From NCBI GenBank assembly GCA_963559605.1, contig CAUWLL010000007.1:20617-84616 (forward strand): DNA of 64,000 nt, written 5' to 3'. The notes below the pieces were generated by a model, which had not been told where the DNA came from, did not search any database, and worked only from the letters and a program-made list of their open reading frames with translations. Each line of letters opens with the position of its first letter. Position 1 is the first letter of the stretch. The translations under genes were made by a program, and so were the position numbers. Below are positions 1-8,088 of this stretch, piece after piece. This stretch comes from Dorea_D sp963559605. GTDB lineage: Bacteria > Bacillota > Clostridia > Lachnospirales > Lachnospiraceae.

Positions 1-309
1 GTCTCCTATCACTACCAGACCTTTTTCTTTACAGTAATCTACGGTCTTTTTAAATACTTCAAGTCCCGGAAGTCCGAACTGCTCGTACATGGCGATCTGT
101 GGTTTTACCGCCGGGATCAAATCATACGTTTTGTCTACAATCTCTTTGTTAAACTGCCAGATCGCTTCCACCGCTCCCTCTAATGTCTCTCCATACTCTG
201 CAAATGCTTTCTCCTGTACTTTTGCCGGAATGTAATTTAACATGGGATCCAGCCCTACTACGATCGGCGCTCCTGTTTTCTGTATATTCGCTACTAACTT
301 ATTGATCAT
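1..309 (-). CDS. pyrF: Orotidine 5'-phosphate decarboxylase (partial, N-terminal part)
   Basis: This would decarboxylate OMP to UMP, the last step of pyrimidine synthesis. Only the first 103 codons are inside the window; the gene runs off the left edge. The reading frame starts MINKLVANIQ at 309 and shows VVGLDP near residue 17, an FNKEIVD stretch and AVKPQIAMYEQFG, typical of the type-2 (longer) OMP decarboxylase family. A clear AGGAGG lies about 7 bases upstream of the ATG. The gene follows pyrC by 13 bases on the same strand, so the two are very probably cotranscribed. Further pyr genes may lie beyond the edge. Confidence 0.93.
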   Translation of the reverse strand, partial: MINKLVANIQKTGAPIVVGLDPMLNYIPAKVQEKAFAEYGETLEGAVEAIWQFNKEIVDKTYDLIPAVKPQIAMYEQFGLPGLEVFKKTVDYCKEKGLVVIGD

Positions 310-322
310 CTTTTTTTACCTC

Positions 323-1609
323 CTATGTTCTGTTTTTCTGATATACAACTTTTCCGTCCACCAGCGTGCATATTACTTCTCCGCTTACTTCATAGCCGTG
401 AAACGGTGTGTTTTTTCCCTTGGACACAAATGTCTCTTTATCAATTTTATACGTTTTATCGGGATCAAAAATTACAAGATCTGCCGTCATTCCCTCAGAC
501 ACCGAGCCTTTGTCGGATAATCCCAGTATCTTTGCCGGATTATAGCTCATCTTCTCCGCCATATCCATCACACTTAAAATCCCCGGTTTTACAAGAGCTG
601 TATATGTGAGAGATGCTGACGTCTCCAGTCCCACGATCCCAAACGCCGCCTGCGCCATGGATTTATTCTTTTCTTCAGCAGAATGGGGCGCATGATCGGT
701 AGAAATCACATCCATGATCCCCTCTTTCAATCCTCTCCGAAGCGCTTCTACGTCTTTCTTTCCTCGAAGTGGCGGATTCATTTTATAATTTCCGTCATCT
801 TCTTCTATATCGTCCGCTGTCAAAATAAAGTGATGCGGACAAACTTCTCCGGTCACCGGAAGCCCTTCTTCCTTGGCAAGTCTCACCATTTCCACACTAT
901 CCTCTGTAGAACAGTGACACAGGTGCAGCCTTACTCCTGTCTCTTTTGCCAACAAAATATCCCTTGCCACAATAACATCCTCTACAGAATTGGTAATTCC
1001 TTTTAATCCAAGGCGTACTGCATTTTCATCGGCGTTCATCACACCACCCTCTACCATGGTAATATCCTCACAATGTGCAAACACACTGATACCTGCCTCT
1101 TTCGCCGCTTTCATACCTTTCCGGTAAAGCGAAGCATTCATGACTGATTTCCCATCCTCGCTGATAGCATGACAACCTGCCTCTGCCATTCCGGCTACGT
1201 CTGCAAGCTCTGTCCCTGCCTGGCAGACCGTTACTGCACCAAGCTGGATCACATGGGCAGGGGATTCTTCTTTAGCCCTACGGTGAACATCTGACACTTT
1301 TTCCTTTGTATCTATAACCGGCTTTGTATTTGGCATCGCACAAACCGTGGTAACGCCTCCTTTTACTGCCGCTTTGCCCCCTGTTTCCAGAGTTTCTTTG
1401 TACTCCAGTCCCGGATCTCTCAAATGTACATGAAGATCGATAAAGCCAGGCATAACATAACAGCCCTGCGCATCGATCACTTCGTCTGCCTGTGTCTCCA
1501 CTTTCTCCGCGACCTTTTTGATTTTATCATTTTCGATCAGAACATCATAAATTCCGTCTTTCTTTGTATGCGGATCCACCACATGTCCATGTTTAATTAA
1601 TACTGTCAT
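323..1609 (-). CDS. pyrC: Dihydroorotase
   Basis: This is the zinc amidohydrolase that interconverts carbamoyl-aspartate and dihydroorotate. The frame is open further upstream, but ATG at 1609 (MTVLIKHGHVVDPH) is chosen because an AAAGGAT ribosome site precedes it and the product is then 428 aa, the usual length for the class I bacterial enzyme. Visible motifs are DLHVHLRDPG near residue 58 with the HxH metal ligands, a carboxylated-lysine region, histidines in LHLCHCST and VCPHHF, and the late TDHAPH with the catalytic aspartate. A terminator separates it from the protease gene upstream (1668-1691), so it probably starts its own transcript with pyrF downstream. Confidence 0.96.
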   Translation of the reverse strand: MTVLIKHGHVVDPHTKKDGIYDVLIENDKIKKVAEKVETQADEVIDAQGCYVMPGFIDLHVHLRDPGLEYKETLETGGKAAVKGGVTTVCAMPNTKPVIDTKEKVSDVHRRAKEESPAHVIQLGAVTVCQAGTELADVAGMAEAGCHAISEDGKSVMNASLYRKGMKAAKEAGISVFAHCEDITMVEGGVMNADENAVRLGLKGITNSVEDVIVARDILLAKETGVRLHLCHCSTEDSVEMVRLAKEEGLPVTGEVCPHHFILTADDIEEDDGNYKMNPPLRGKKDVEALRRGLKEGIMDVISTDHAPHSAEEKNKSMAQAAFGIVGLETSASLTYTALVKPGILSVMDMAEKMSYNPAKILGLSDKGSVSEGMTADLVIFDPDKTYKIDKETFVSKGKNTPFHGYEVSGEVICTLVDGKVVYQKNRT

Positions 1610-1667
1610 ATCTGTAATCCTTTCCGAATCCATACTATTTCTTATTTTATCATAAGGAAAGTTAAAA

Positions 1668-1691
1668 GGGAATGCCAAAACAGGCATTCCC
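1668..1691 (-). terminator. Rho-independent terminator after the S41 protease gene
   Basis: A perfect 9-bp stem (GGGAATGCC / GGCATTCCC) with a 6-base loop is followed on the minus strand by TTTTAACTTT. It lies 10 bases past the S41 protease stop and before pyrC, so it closes the cell-wall operon. Confidence 0.85.
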
Positions 1692-1701
1692 CATCAAAAA
1701 T

Positions 1702-2871
1702 TTACATCTCTTTTTTTAATTCCTCTATAGCTTTCTTAAGCTGGTTATCTGCTGTCGGAGCTTTTGTGTCATATTTGTATTCTACCTTTACGTCCGGAGT
1801 GATCCCTTTCCCGTTAATCGTCCTTCCCTTCGGCGTAAAATATTCTGACACAGTAAGCTTCACACTGCTTCCATCCCGAAGCATAAAGATACTCTGCACA
1901 ACACCTTTACCGTAAGTCTGTGTTCCCACAATCTTACCTTCGCCGTAGTCCTGCACCGCTCCCGCAAAGATTTCAGAAGCACTGGCGCTGTTTCCATTGA
2001 CAAGAACCGTCATGGGAAGGTCAAGAATATCTTCTTTGTCTGACTTATATTCTTTCTTCGTTCCCTCCTTATCTTCCGTATAGACAAGCACTCCCTCCGG
2101 CAAGATCAAATCTAACATCTGACAAACTGCGTCCAGATCGCCGCCGGGATTATTCCGAAGATCGATCACAATCCCTTTCATCCCCTGTTCCAGCAGATCG
2201 CGAAGCGCCTCTTCATACTGCTTTACTGTAACCGTATCAAAAGCAGAAATCACAAGATACCCGATCTTCCCTTCCCGCATTTCATAGGCGATCGTCTGCT
2301 CTTCCACAATATCCCTTACAGCCGTCACCGTAATCTCTTCGGCTTCCGCGCCTCTTAGCACCGTAAGTTTTACTTTCGTCCCTTTTTCTCCACGGATACC
2401 GGATACCACTTGATCCAAATCCTGCCCGGAGATGTCTTTCCCGTCAACTTTATACAAAATATCTCCATCTTCTAATCCGGCTTTCATAGCAGGAGAATTC
2501 TCATATACTTTCGTAATCGTGATCAGTCCTGTGTCGCGATTCTGGCTTAAAAGAGCGCCCACTCCGCTAAATTCTCCACTGATGCTTTCTGTCAGCTCTT
2601 TCGTCTCTTTCTCATCATAATACTCGGAGTACGGATCGCCCAAAGCCTCCATATATCCCTTATAAAGTCCTTCGGTAAGTTCCGAGTCATCTACTTCTCC
2701 CAGATAATTCTCGTCGATCATCTGTCGGAGCGCAGATAATTTCTGCTCCGAATCCGATGATACAATATTCCTGCCCGCTCCTATAATTCCGCAGGAGACA
2801 AGCCCCATAATTATAAATACTACAAGGGCGCCAACCAACGCCCCTTGTAAGAACCCTTTTTTATTTTTCAA
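1702..2871 (-). CDS. S41 family C-terminal processing peptidase (CtpA/CtpB-like)
   Basis: A membrane-anchored serine protease that should cut extracytoplasmic substrates from their C-termini. The 389-aa product has one N-terminal membrane segment (about 8-31), a helical region, a PDZ domain (about 100-185) and an S41 catalytic domain. The Ser nucleophile lies in the NSASASE motif (about 294-300), and the Lys of the dyad is in TYGKG (about 322). The start is TTG at 2871; AGGAAG sits 7 bases upstream and no ATG is available before the membrane segment. It follows the M23 peptidase gene by 16 bases, which suggests a cell-wall or sporulation maturation role. The specific substrate is not evident. 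Confidence 0.92.
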   Translation of the reverse strand: MKNKKGFLQGALVGALVVFIIMGLVSCGIIGAGRNIVSSDSEQKLSALRQMIDENYLGEVDDSELTEGLYKGYMEALGDPYSEYYDEKETKELTESISGEFSGVGALLSQNRDTGLITITKVYENSPAMKAGLEDGDILYKVDGKDISGQDLDQVVSGIRGEKGTKVKLTVLRGAEAEEITVTAVRDIVEEQTIAYEMREGKIGYLVISAFDTVTVKQYEEALRDLLEQGMKGIVIDLRNNPGGDLDAVCQMLDLILPEGVLVYTEDKEGTKKEYKSDKEDILDLPMTVLVNGNSASASEIFAGAVQDYGEGKIVGTQTYGKGVVQSIFMLRDGSSVKLTVSEYFTPKGRTINGKGITPDVKVEYKYDTKAPTADNQLKKAIEELKKEM

Positions 2872-2887
2872 AATCTTGCTTCCTATC

Positions 2888-4015
2888 CTATAAATAATTT
2901 TGTGGATTTACCGGTGTTCCGTTGGACATCACTTGAAAATGCAGATGTGGTCCGGTTGAATTTCCGGTGTTTCCTACCTGTGCTACGTTTTGACCTTTAC
3001 TTACTTTCTGTCCGCTCCTCACATAGATCTTATTGCAGTGCATATAGATTGTCTGAAGTCCACCGCCATGATTGATCACCAGCATATTTCCCGCATTACC
3101 GCTGTAACCTGCGGACACTACCGTTCCTCCTGCCGCAGCATAAATCGGGGTTCCTATAGGCGCAGCCATATCAATTCCTTTATGATTCGTACTTGCTCCC
3201 GGCAATGGCTGTGCTCTCCATCCAAATGTACTGGAAATCCGAGTCAGCCCCGGACATGGATGAGTAAATGTACCGTTTCCGGATACAACCGCCGCTCCCG
3301 CGCCACTGTTTCCCGACGCGGCTTCCGCTTTGGCTCTTGCCGCCTCCGCTTTCTTTCTTGCCGCTTCTGCCGCCGCTTTCTCAAGAGCTGCCAGCCTTCT
3401 TGCGTTATCGCCAATTTCCTCTTTCAGATTACTAATCTCAGCGCTCTTGCTTGCAATCATCTCTTCTACAGATTTTTGCTTTGCGATCAGTTCATCCTGC
3501 ATCTGTTCCATTTCTTTATACTCTGCCTGCAAAGCTCTTTCCTGCTCCTGCACAGATTTTACAACATCCTGGAACTTCACAAGCATATCTCTGTCATACT
3601 CGGAAATCGTCGAAATATACTCCGCATTATTCAAAAAGTCACCGAGCGTCTTAGACTGGAACAAAATCTCGATAAACTGAGAATTCCCATTCTCGTACAT
3701 ATATTTAATGCGCTTTTTCATGTCTTCATACTGATTGTTTTCGTCAATCTTGGCATTGATCAGCTCTTCCTCTTTCAGCGTGATCTCATCTTCTTTTTTC
3801 TTAATCTTTGCTTCCATCTCTTCCACATCGGAAAGAATACCGTTTAGTTCTTTTGCGAGAGATGCTTTCTCAGCTTCTGCCTCCTTTTTCTGGTTCTCCA
3901 GCTCTTTCGCTTTTTCCTTGGCGTCGCTGATTTTAGAAGCCTCAACCTGCATTGTCATGCCCATGCACAGCATTAACACAAGAATAAGACTTATAACTCT
4001 TTTCTTTTGCATCAT
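2888..4015 (-). CDS. Coiled-coil M23 (LytM) peptidoglycan hydrolase, EnvC/PcsB-like
   Basis: A secreted murein endopeptidase, or hydrolase activator, likely controlled by FtsEX. The 375-aa product starts with a signal peptide (about 6-26), then a long charged coiled coil (about 27-225) rich in Lys, Glu and Ala, then an Ala/Gly linker and a C-terminal LytM domain. The zinc-site motifs HKGID and GPHLHF are intact, so it should be catalytically active, unlike E. coli EnvC. It lies directly downstream of ftsX. In streptococci and clostridia FtsX contacts a coiled-coil hydrolase of this layout. Two ATGs (4015, 4012) follow a GGGGGT ribosome site; the second is equally possible. Confidence 0.92.
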   Translation of the reverse strand: MMQKKRVISLILVLMLCMGMTMQVEASKISDAKEKAKELENQKKEAEAEKASLAKELNGILSDVEEMEAKIKKKEDEITLKEEELINAKIDENNQYEDMKKRIKYMYENGNSQFIEILFQSKTLGDFLNNAEYISTISEYDRDMLVKFQDVVKSVQEQERALQAEYKEMEQMQDELIAKQKSVEEMIASKSAEISNLKEEIGDNARRLAALEKAAAEAARKKAEAARAKAEAASGNSGAGAAVVSGNGTFTHPCPGLTRISSTFGWRAQPLPGASTNHKGIDMAAPIGTPIYAAAGGTVVSAGYSGNAGNMLVINHGGGLQTIYMHCNKIYVRSGQKVSKGQNVAQVGNTGNSTGPHLHFQVMSNGTPVNPQNYL

Positions 4016-4071
4016 GTTTACCCCCTATAATGCTTCGTTAATGATTCCCCTCGTAATATTCTGAGCTCTCC

Positions 4072-4980
4072 CTATACTCTCAGATGTTTACGGATCGTGA
4101 AGAAACTTCCCACAAAACCAATACCTACTCCCAAAGCGATCCCTACCGGAAGAAGTGTCTTATACACTTGGAATACCGGAAGAAAATCAATAATATTATT
4201 CAAAAGGCTGTATCTTGTCATAATGTAAGCAACCGCTTTATCATACATAAAATATAACATGACGAGCGGAATGATTGCGCCTACAACACCGATCAAAAGA
4301 CCCTCAAACACGAAAGGCGCCCTTACGAATCCGTCTTTCGCACCGATGTATTTCATGATCGCAATCTCTTCACGTCTAACGGTAATACCCATAGTGACTG
4401 TATTACTGATCAGGAAAATAGAAACCGCCAGCAAAATAATAATAATAGCTGCCGAAATATATCCTACCAGTTTGTTTACGCTTGTAAGTGTCTTTGCTAC
4501 CACGTCGGACTTATTAACGTCGCGCACTCCCTCAAGACTTTCTGCAAATGCTACTACGTCCTTTTGTTTCTCTACATCCGCCATGTAAACTTCGTAGTTA
4601 TCGGAGTTGGCAAGCGGATTGTCGTTTTTAAATCCTTCTGCCGCATCTTTGGACTCTTTGAAGTAATTATCCTGGAATCCTTCCCATGCTTCCTCCGCAC
4701 TTACATAGTTTACCTCCAGAACACCGTCTGTATCCTCCAGTTCTTTACCGATTTCCTGTTTTCTGGCATCAGTTGTGTCTTCGTTGAAGAAAACGGTAAT
4801 CGCAACACCTTCTTCTGCTTTTTCCACAATATAATTAAAATTCACTACAATAGAGTAAAATAATCCGAATAAAAAGATACATGCTGCCATTGTCGCAATA
4901 GATGCGATAGAAAACATCTTGTTTCTTCCTATGTTCTTTACCCCTTGTTTCATCGAATATCCAAATGTACTAATTCTCAT
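4072..4980 (-). CDS. ftsX: Cell division ABC transporter permease FtsX
   Basis: FtsX is the membrane partner of FtsE. It transmits ATP hydrolysis to peptidoglycan hydrolases outside the cell. The 302-aa product has a short cytoplasmic N-terminus, one membrane segment (about 23-46), a large extracellular loop (about 47-165) and three C-terminal segments, the standard FtsX topology. ATG at 4980 (MRISTFGYSMKQ) is chosen because GGTGGG lies just upstream and the start overlaps the ftsE end by 11 bases, which fits translational coupling. The longer frame upstream lies inside ftsE coding sequence. Confidence 0.95.
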   Translation of the reverse strand: MRISTFGYSMKQGVKNIGRNKMFSIASIATMAACIFLFGLFYSIVVNFNYIVEKAEEGVAITVFFNEDTTDARKQEIGKELEDTDGVLEVNYVSAEEAWEGFQDNYFKESKDAAEGFKNDNPLANSDNYEVYMADVEKQKDVVAFAESLEGVRDVNKSDVVAKTLTSVNKLVGYISAAIIIILLAVSIFLISNTVTMGITVRREEIAIMKYIGAKDGFVRAPFVFEGLLIGVVGAIIPLVMLYFMYDKAVAYIMTRYSLLNNIIDFLPVFQVYKTLLPVGIALGVGIGFVGSFFTIRKHLRV

Positions 4981-5656
4981 TACTATACCCACCTTTTTTC
5001 TCGTCGCTGACAATAACTCCCTTTTTCATTGTTACAACGCGCTTTTTCATTTCGTTTACAATCTCCTGGTTATGTGTAACGACAAGAACAGTCGTACCTC
5101 TGTCATTTGCCTCCTCCAGAAGCTTCATGATCTCCCATGAGTTCGTCGGATCAAGGTTACCGGTAGGCTCATCTGCCAAAAGAATAGACGGCTCGTTAAC
5201 AATAGCCCTTGCAATGGCAACTCGCTGCTGCTCACCACCGGACAACTCCTTTGGAAATGCTTTGTATTTTTGTGCCAGTCCGACTAAGGATAAGGCAGCC
5301 GGCACCTTCTTCTTAATGATCCTGTTCGGGATCTCTGTAACTCTCTGCGCGAAAGCTATATTTTCATAAATATTTCTGTCCTTTAACAGACGGAAATCCT
5401 GGAACACAACTCCAAGATTCCTACGATACAACGGAATCTTTCTGTGTTTCATGCGGTTCAGGTTGATTCCGTTAACCACAATAGAGCCGGACGTCGGATC
5501 AAGCTCTTTCATGATCAGACGAATCAAAGTGGATTTACCGGAACCACTGTCTCCTACGATAAATACAAATTCGCCCTGCTCAATCTTAAGATTAATACCA
5601 TTCAGGGCGGCCACCCCTTTTGAGTACTCTTTCTTTACGTCTTTTAATTCAATCAT
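4970..5656 (-). CDS. ftsE: Cell division ATP-binding protein FtsE
   Basis: The cytoplasmic ATPase of the FtsEX complex. All ABC motifs are readable in the 228-aa product: Walker A GDSGSGKST (about 35-43), a Q-loop region VVFQDFRLL, signature LSGGEQQR (about 139-146), Walker B ILLADEPTGNLD and a switch histidine in VVTHNQ. An AGGAGG ribosome site precedes the ATG. The gene sits between a CdaR-type regulator (16 bases upstream) and ftsX (overlapping), so all three are likely one transcript. Confidence 0.96.
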   Translation of the reverse strand: MIELKDVKKEYSKGVAALNGINLKIEQGEFVFIVGDSGSGKSTLIRLIMKELDPTSGSIVVNGINLNRMKHRKIPLYRRNLGVVFQDFRLLKDRNIYENIAFAQRVTEIPNRIIKKKVPAALSLVGLAQKYKAFPKELSGGEQQRVAIARAIVNEPSILLADEPTGNLDPTNSWEIMKLLEEANDRGTTVLVVTHNQEIVNEMKKRVVTMKKGVIVSDEKKGGYSNEN

Positions 5657-5672
5657 ATGCTCCTCCTAATTA

Positions 5673-6761
5673 TTAATACTCCAACGACTCCATGTACTTC
5701 ATATATTTTACAACCATGAGCGCAATCTTAAATGTGATCGCATCCTCAAATACACGAAGATCGAGTCCTGTACTTTTCTGAAGTTTATCCAGACGATACA
5801 CCAGAGTATTACGGTGAATATAAAGCTGTCTGGATGTCTCTGAAACATTCAGGTTGTTCTCAAAGAATTTATTGATGGTCGTCAATGTCTCCTCATCGAA
5901 ATCATCCGGCGATTTCCCCTCAAAAATCTCCCGGATAAACATTTTGCAAAGCGGGATCGGAAGCTGATAAATGAGTCGCCCGATACCAAGCGCACTGTAT
6001 GCGATAATGCTCCTATCCGCAAAAAATATCTTGCCTACGTCAAGAGCAAGTTTTGCTTCTTTGTATGATTTGGACACTTCTTTAATGTCATTCACTACAG
6101 TTCCATAGGCAATCAGTATATCCTCTTCTCCGTCATTCTTCAACAGATCATAGAAATTCTGCGCCATTTTGTGCAGCTCTGCGTGACCGTCACTGATTTC
6201 TAATTCTTTGACAACAATAATGTTCTTTTCATCCACTGCCGTCACAAAATCTCTGGACTTGCCTCCCAAGAGCATCCTGACATTATCAAGGGCACTGCTG
6301 TCCTTTTCGTGTTTTGTCTCAATAATAAAGATAACACGTCTCACCTCTGTGTCAATATGTAATTTTTTGGCACGATTATAAATATCTACTAAAAGCAGAT
6401 TGTCAAGCAGAAGATTCTTAATAAAGTTATCTTTGTCGAACCTTTCTTTATAGGCAACAATAAGATTCTGTATCTGAAAGGCTGCGATTTTGCCTAACAT
6501 ATACACATCATCTCCGCCACCATTCGCCAAAAGTATATACTCTAACTGGTGTTCGTCAAAAATCTTAAAAAACTGATACCCTTTTACAACCTGACTGTCT
6601 GCCGGAGATTCTACAAAGGATACAATCTCTTCTTTATAATTCCCCTGTTCAGAAAACGTGCTGGCAAGAAATTTCCCGTCAGTGTCTAACACACAGAAGT
6701 CAATTCTTGTAATGCCTTTCAACCCTTCAATTGTATTCTGAAGTATCTGATTAGATATCAT
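5673..6761 (-). CDS. CdaR/PucR family transcriptional regulator
   Basis: Probable DNA-binding regulator of 362 aa. The C-terminus carries a PucR-type helix-turn-helix (VSETSRQLYIHRNTLVYRLDK, about 310-330) and a conserved tail. The central part resembles the GGDEF-like domain of CdaR proteins, and the N-terminus could be a small-molecule sensing domain. ATG at 6761 (MISNQILQ) is chosen because GGAGGAG lies 6 bases upstream; an in-frame GTG five codons earlier overlaps that ribosome site. It is the first gene before ftsE-ftsX-M23-S41, an unusual partner for a cell-division operon. The ligand cannot be told from sequence. Confidence 0.85.
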   Translation of the reverse strand: MISNQILQNTIEGLKGITRIDFCVLDTDGKFLASTFSEQGNYKEEIVSFVESPADSQVVKGYQFFKIFDEHQLEYILLANGGGDDVYMLGKIAAFQIQNLIVAYKERFDKDNFIKNLLLDNLLLVDIYNRAKKLHIDTEVRRVIFIIETKHEKDSSALDNVRMLLGGKSRDFVTAVDEKNIIVVKELEISDGHAELHKMAQNFYDLLKNDGEEDILIAYGTVVNDIKEVSKSYKEAKLALDVGKIFFADRSIIAYSALGIGRLIYQLPIPLCKMFIREIFEGKSPDDFDEETLTTINKFFENNLNVSETSRQLYIHRNTLVYRLDKLQKSTGLDLRVFEDAITFKIALMVVKYMKYMESLEY

Positions 6762-6873
6762 ATATGTCTCCTCCACTCATTTCAATATACATTTTTCACA
6801 ACAAAATAAAGTACTATTTTGAAAAAAGCATACTACTAGAACTTATATTAATACATATTTACAAAAAAAGAAA

Positions 6874-6905
6874 GAGGAAATCCACATTTTTTTGTTGATT
6901 TCCTC
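6874..6905 (-). terminator. Terminator downstream of the TagA-like gene
   Basis: A 9-bp perfect stem (GAGGAAATC / GATTTCCTC) with a 14-base loop is followed on the minus strand by TTTCTTTTTTTGT. It lies about 70 bases past the stop of the 6976-7650 gene. The rest of the AT-rich stretch 6762-6975 shows nothing else I can name. Confidence 0.8.
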
Positions 6906-6975
6906 AATTATTATGCAAAAATATATAAAAAAAGCAGTATACATAGTAACCAAAACGTAATTTCTTATATTTTTC

Positions 6976-7650
6976 TTATCTTTCTTTTTTTCTCTTTTTC
7001 ATCTCTTTTTTGAAAATCCGCTTTAACAGAAACCGAGACATTCTCCCGATCCTCGTGTCACGGTTAAATACCGGAACCATCTCTTTTCCGATTCCTAACA
7101 CCATCCTCGTATTTAAAAGGTTTTTGTTGCATACCGCAAAGTCTTCCTGAAGCGGTGAGGACAACACCGACAACACGCAATCCGCTTCCGCTCCGTTGAT
7201 CGCATTCACAAGCATGTCGTCCGCCCGGTCTTCGGCGATCACCTTTGCCATTCCCACAATCTGGATACCTCCATAGTGCCTGTCAAGATATTCATAGAGG
7301 ATCTGCCCTTCTTCCTCTGTTTCCACCAGAAGATAGATTCGTTTGTGATTCTTATGAAGATACCTCAGGAACATTTTAAGAAACAAGGCGCGCTCCGTCT
7401 CCTGCAAATATTTCCTTTCCTCAATATCTGCCGCCTCCAAAATCGTCCGGTCGCCTGCAAGTACAAGATCGAACGCTGAAATCTCCTCTTTCAGTCCTGT
7501 CGAGCCCTCCATCTCCATCACAGTATTCACTGTCACCAGATCAACAATGTTCACCGGTTCAGACTCCATGTACTCTACCGACTGCTTCATAGCTTCCTTC
7601 GCTGTGTAGTTGTCTATATAAATCCCAAGAACATTGATCTTACTGCCCAT
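6976..7650 (-). CDS. Divergent WecG/TagA/CpsF-family glycosyltransferase-like protein
   Basis: Distant relative of the TagA/WecG family, which adds N-acetylmannosamine to lipid carriers. The 224-aa product keeps the family outline: a TVNTVM element near residue 40 (usually TPN), a DLVLAGD segment near 61-67, a Rossmann-like GGIQIVGMAKV stretch, and SPLQE near 165-169. It differs where the family normally has the catalytic aspartate in a D-G pair followed by a GVD region, so activity is uncertain. The C-terminus is very basic. ATG at 7650 follows AGGTGGAGAT and lies 34 bases past a good promoter (7684-7712); the longer frame would start upstream of that promoter. No teichoic-acid genes lie nearby. 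Confidence 0.65.
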   Translation of the reverse strand: MGSKINVLGIYIDNYTAKEAMKQSVEYMESEPVNIVDLVTVNTVMEMEGSTGLKEEISAFDLVLAGDRTILEAADIEERKYLQETERALFLKMFLRYLHKNHKRIYLLVETEEEGQILYEYLDRHYGGIQIVGMAKVIAEDRADDMLVNAINGAEADCVLSVLSSPLQEDFAVCNKNLLNTRMVLGIGKEMVPVFNRDTRIGRMSRFLLKRIFKKEMKKRKKER

Positions 7651-7683
7651 ATCTCCACCTGCTACACCTTTGTCAGTTTTTTG

Positions 7684-7712
7684 ATTATAGCAAAAGGACC
7701 ATGCCTGTTCAA
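7684..7712 (-). promoter_or_regulatory. Sigma-A promoter of the TagA-like gene
   Basis: On the minus strand the -35 TTGAAC (7707-7712), a 17-bp spacer and -10 TATAAT (7684-7689) are present, with an extended TGC before the -10. It lies between the SASP gene and the TagA-like gene and fixes the short translation start at 7650. Confidence 0.75.
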
Positions 7713-7792
7713 CCTTTGTCACGAATTGTTCATAGTAGTTAACATTACTGTAACTATTATACGCAGGCCGGGCCACCTACAGGACGAACTGT

Positions 7793-7987
7793 CTACTTCT
7801 GCCCTGCCTGACGTTTCTTTCTTGCCAGCATTCCTCCAATGCGCCCGGTCTCTTTTGAAGACAGAGATTTCCAGCCATCTGTCAGAACTCTGTCCAACAG
7901 CCCCAGTTCCTCGGCAATCTCGTATTTCATTTTCTCTTCTTTGGTTAATTCTTCTAATTTGATCGGTTTATTTTTCTTCGCTGCCAT
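7793..7987 (-). CDS. Small acid-soluble spore protein, alpha/beta-type (clostridial variant)
   Basis: A spore core protein that coats DNA and is degraded at germination. The 64-aa product contains KYEIAEELGLL, which resembles the germination-protease recognition site (E-I-A), then GWKSLSSKETGRIGGMLARKKR, matching the GxIGG region near the C-terminus of this family. The protein is lysine-rich. ATG at 7987 (MAAKKNKP) is chosen because AAAGGGG lies 9 bases upstream; an ATG six codons earlier overlaps that site. A weak sigma-G-like promoter lies upstream (8012-8041). This gene is the clearest sign that the organism sporulates. Confidence 0.85.
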   Translation of the reverse strand: MAAKKNKPIKLEELTKEEKMKYEIAEELGLLDRVLTDGWKSLSSKETGRIGGMLARKKRQAGQK

Positions 7988-8011
7988 TTCTGATACCCCT
8001 TTCATTTTTTA

Positions 8012-8041
8012 TAAGTATTGACAGCTCCGAAGATTCTATAC
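8012..8041 (-). promoter_or_regulatory. Possible sigma-G promoter of the SASP gene
   Basis: On the minus strand GTATA (8037-8041) matches the forespore sigma-G -35, and AATACTTA follows after 17 bp at 8012-8019, a partial match to the -10 consensus. Location and gene type support it; the -10 match is imperfect. Confidence 0.3.
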
Positions 8042-8047
8042 ACAAAA

Positions 8048-8076
8048 CAGCGGCTCATTCAAAAGAATGAGCGCTG
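8048..8076 (-). terminator. Terminator after the DUF4097 gene
   Basis: Stem CAGC-(G)-GCTCATTC pairs with GAATGAGC-GCTG around an AAAA loop, followed on the minus strand by TTTTGTGTATAG. It is 13 bases past the DUF4097 stop and closes the PadR operon. Confidence 0.75.
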
Positions 8077-8088
8077 CGATCCGAAATA

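Noticed and set aside
2990..3847. A 285-codon open frame on the plus strand opposite the M23 peptidase gene
   Set aside because: It is antisense to a well-supported gene, has no ribosome site, and its translation is the low-complexity mirror of a coiled coil.
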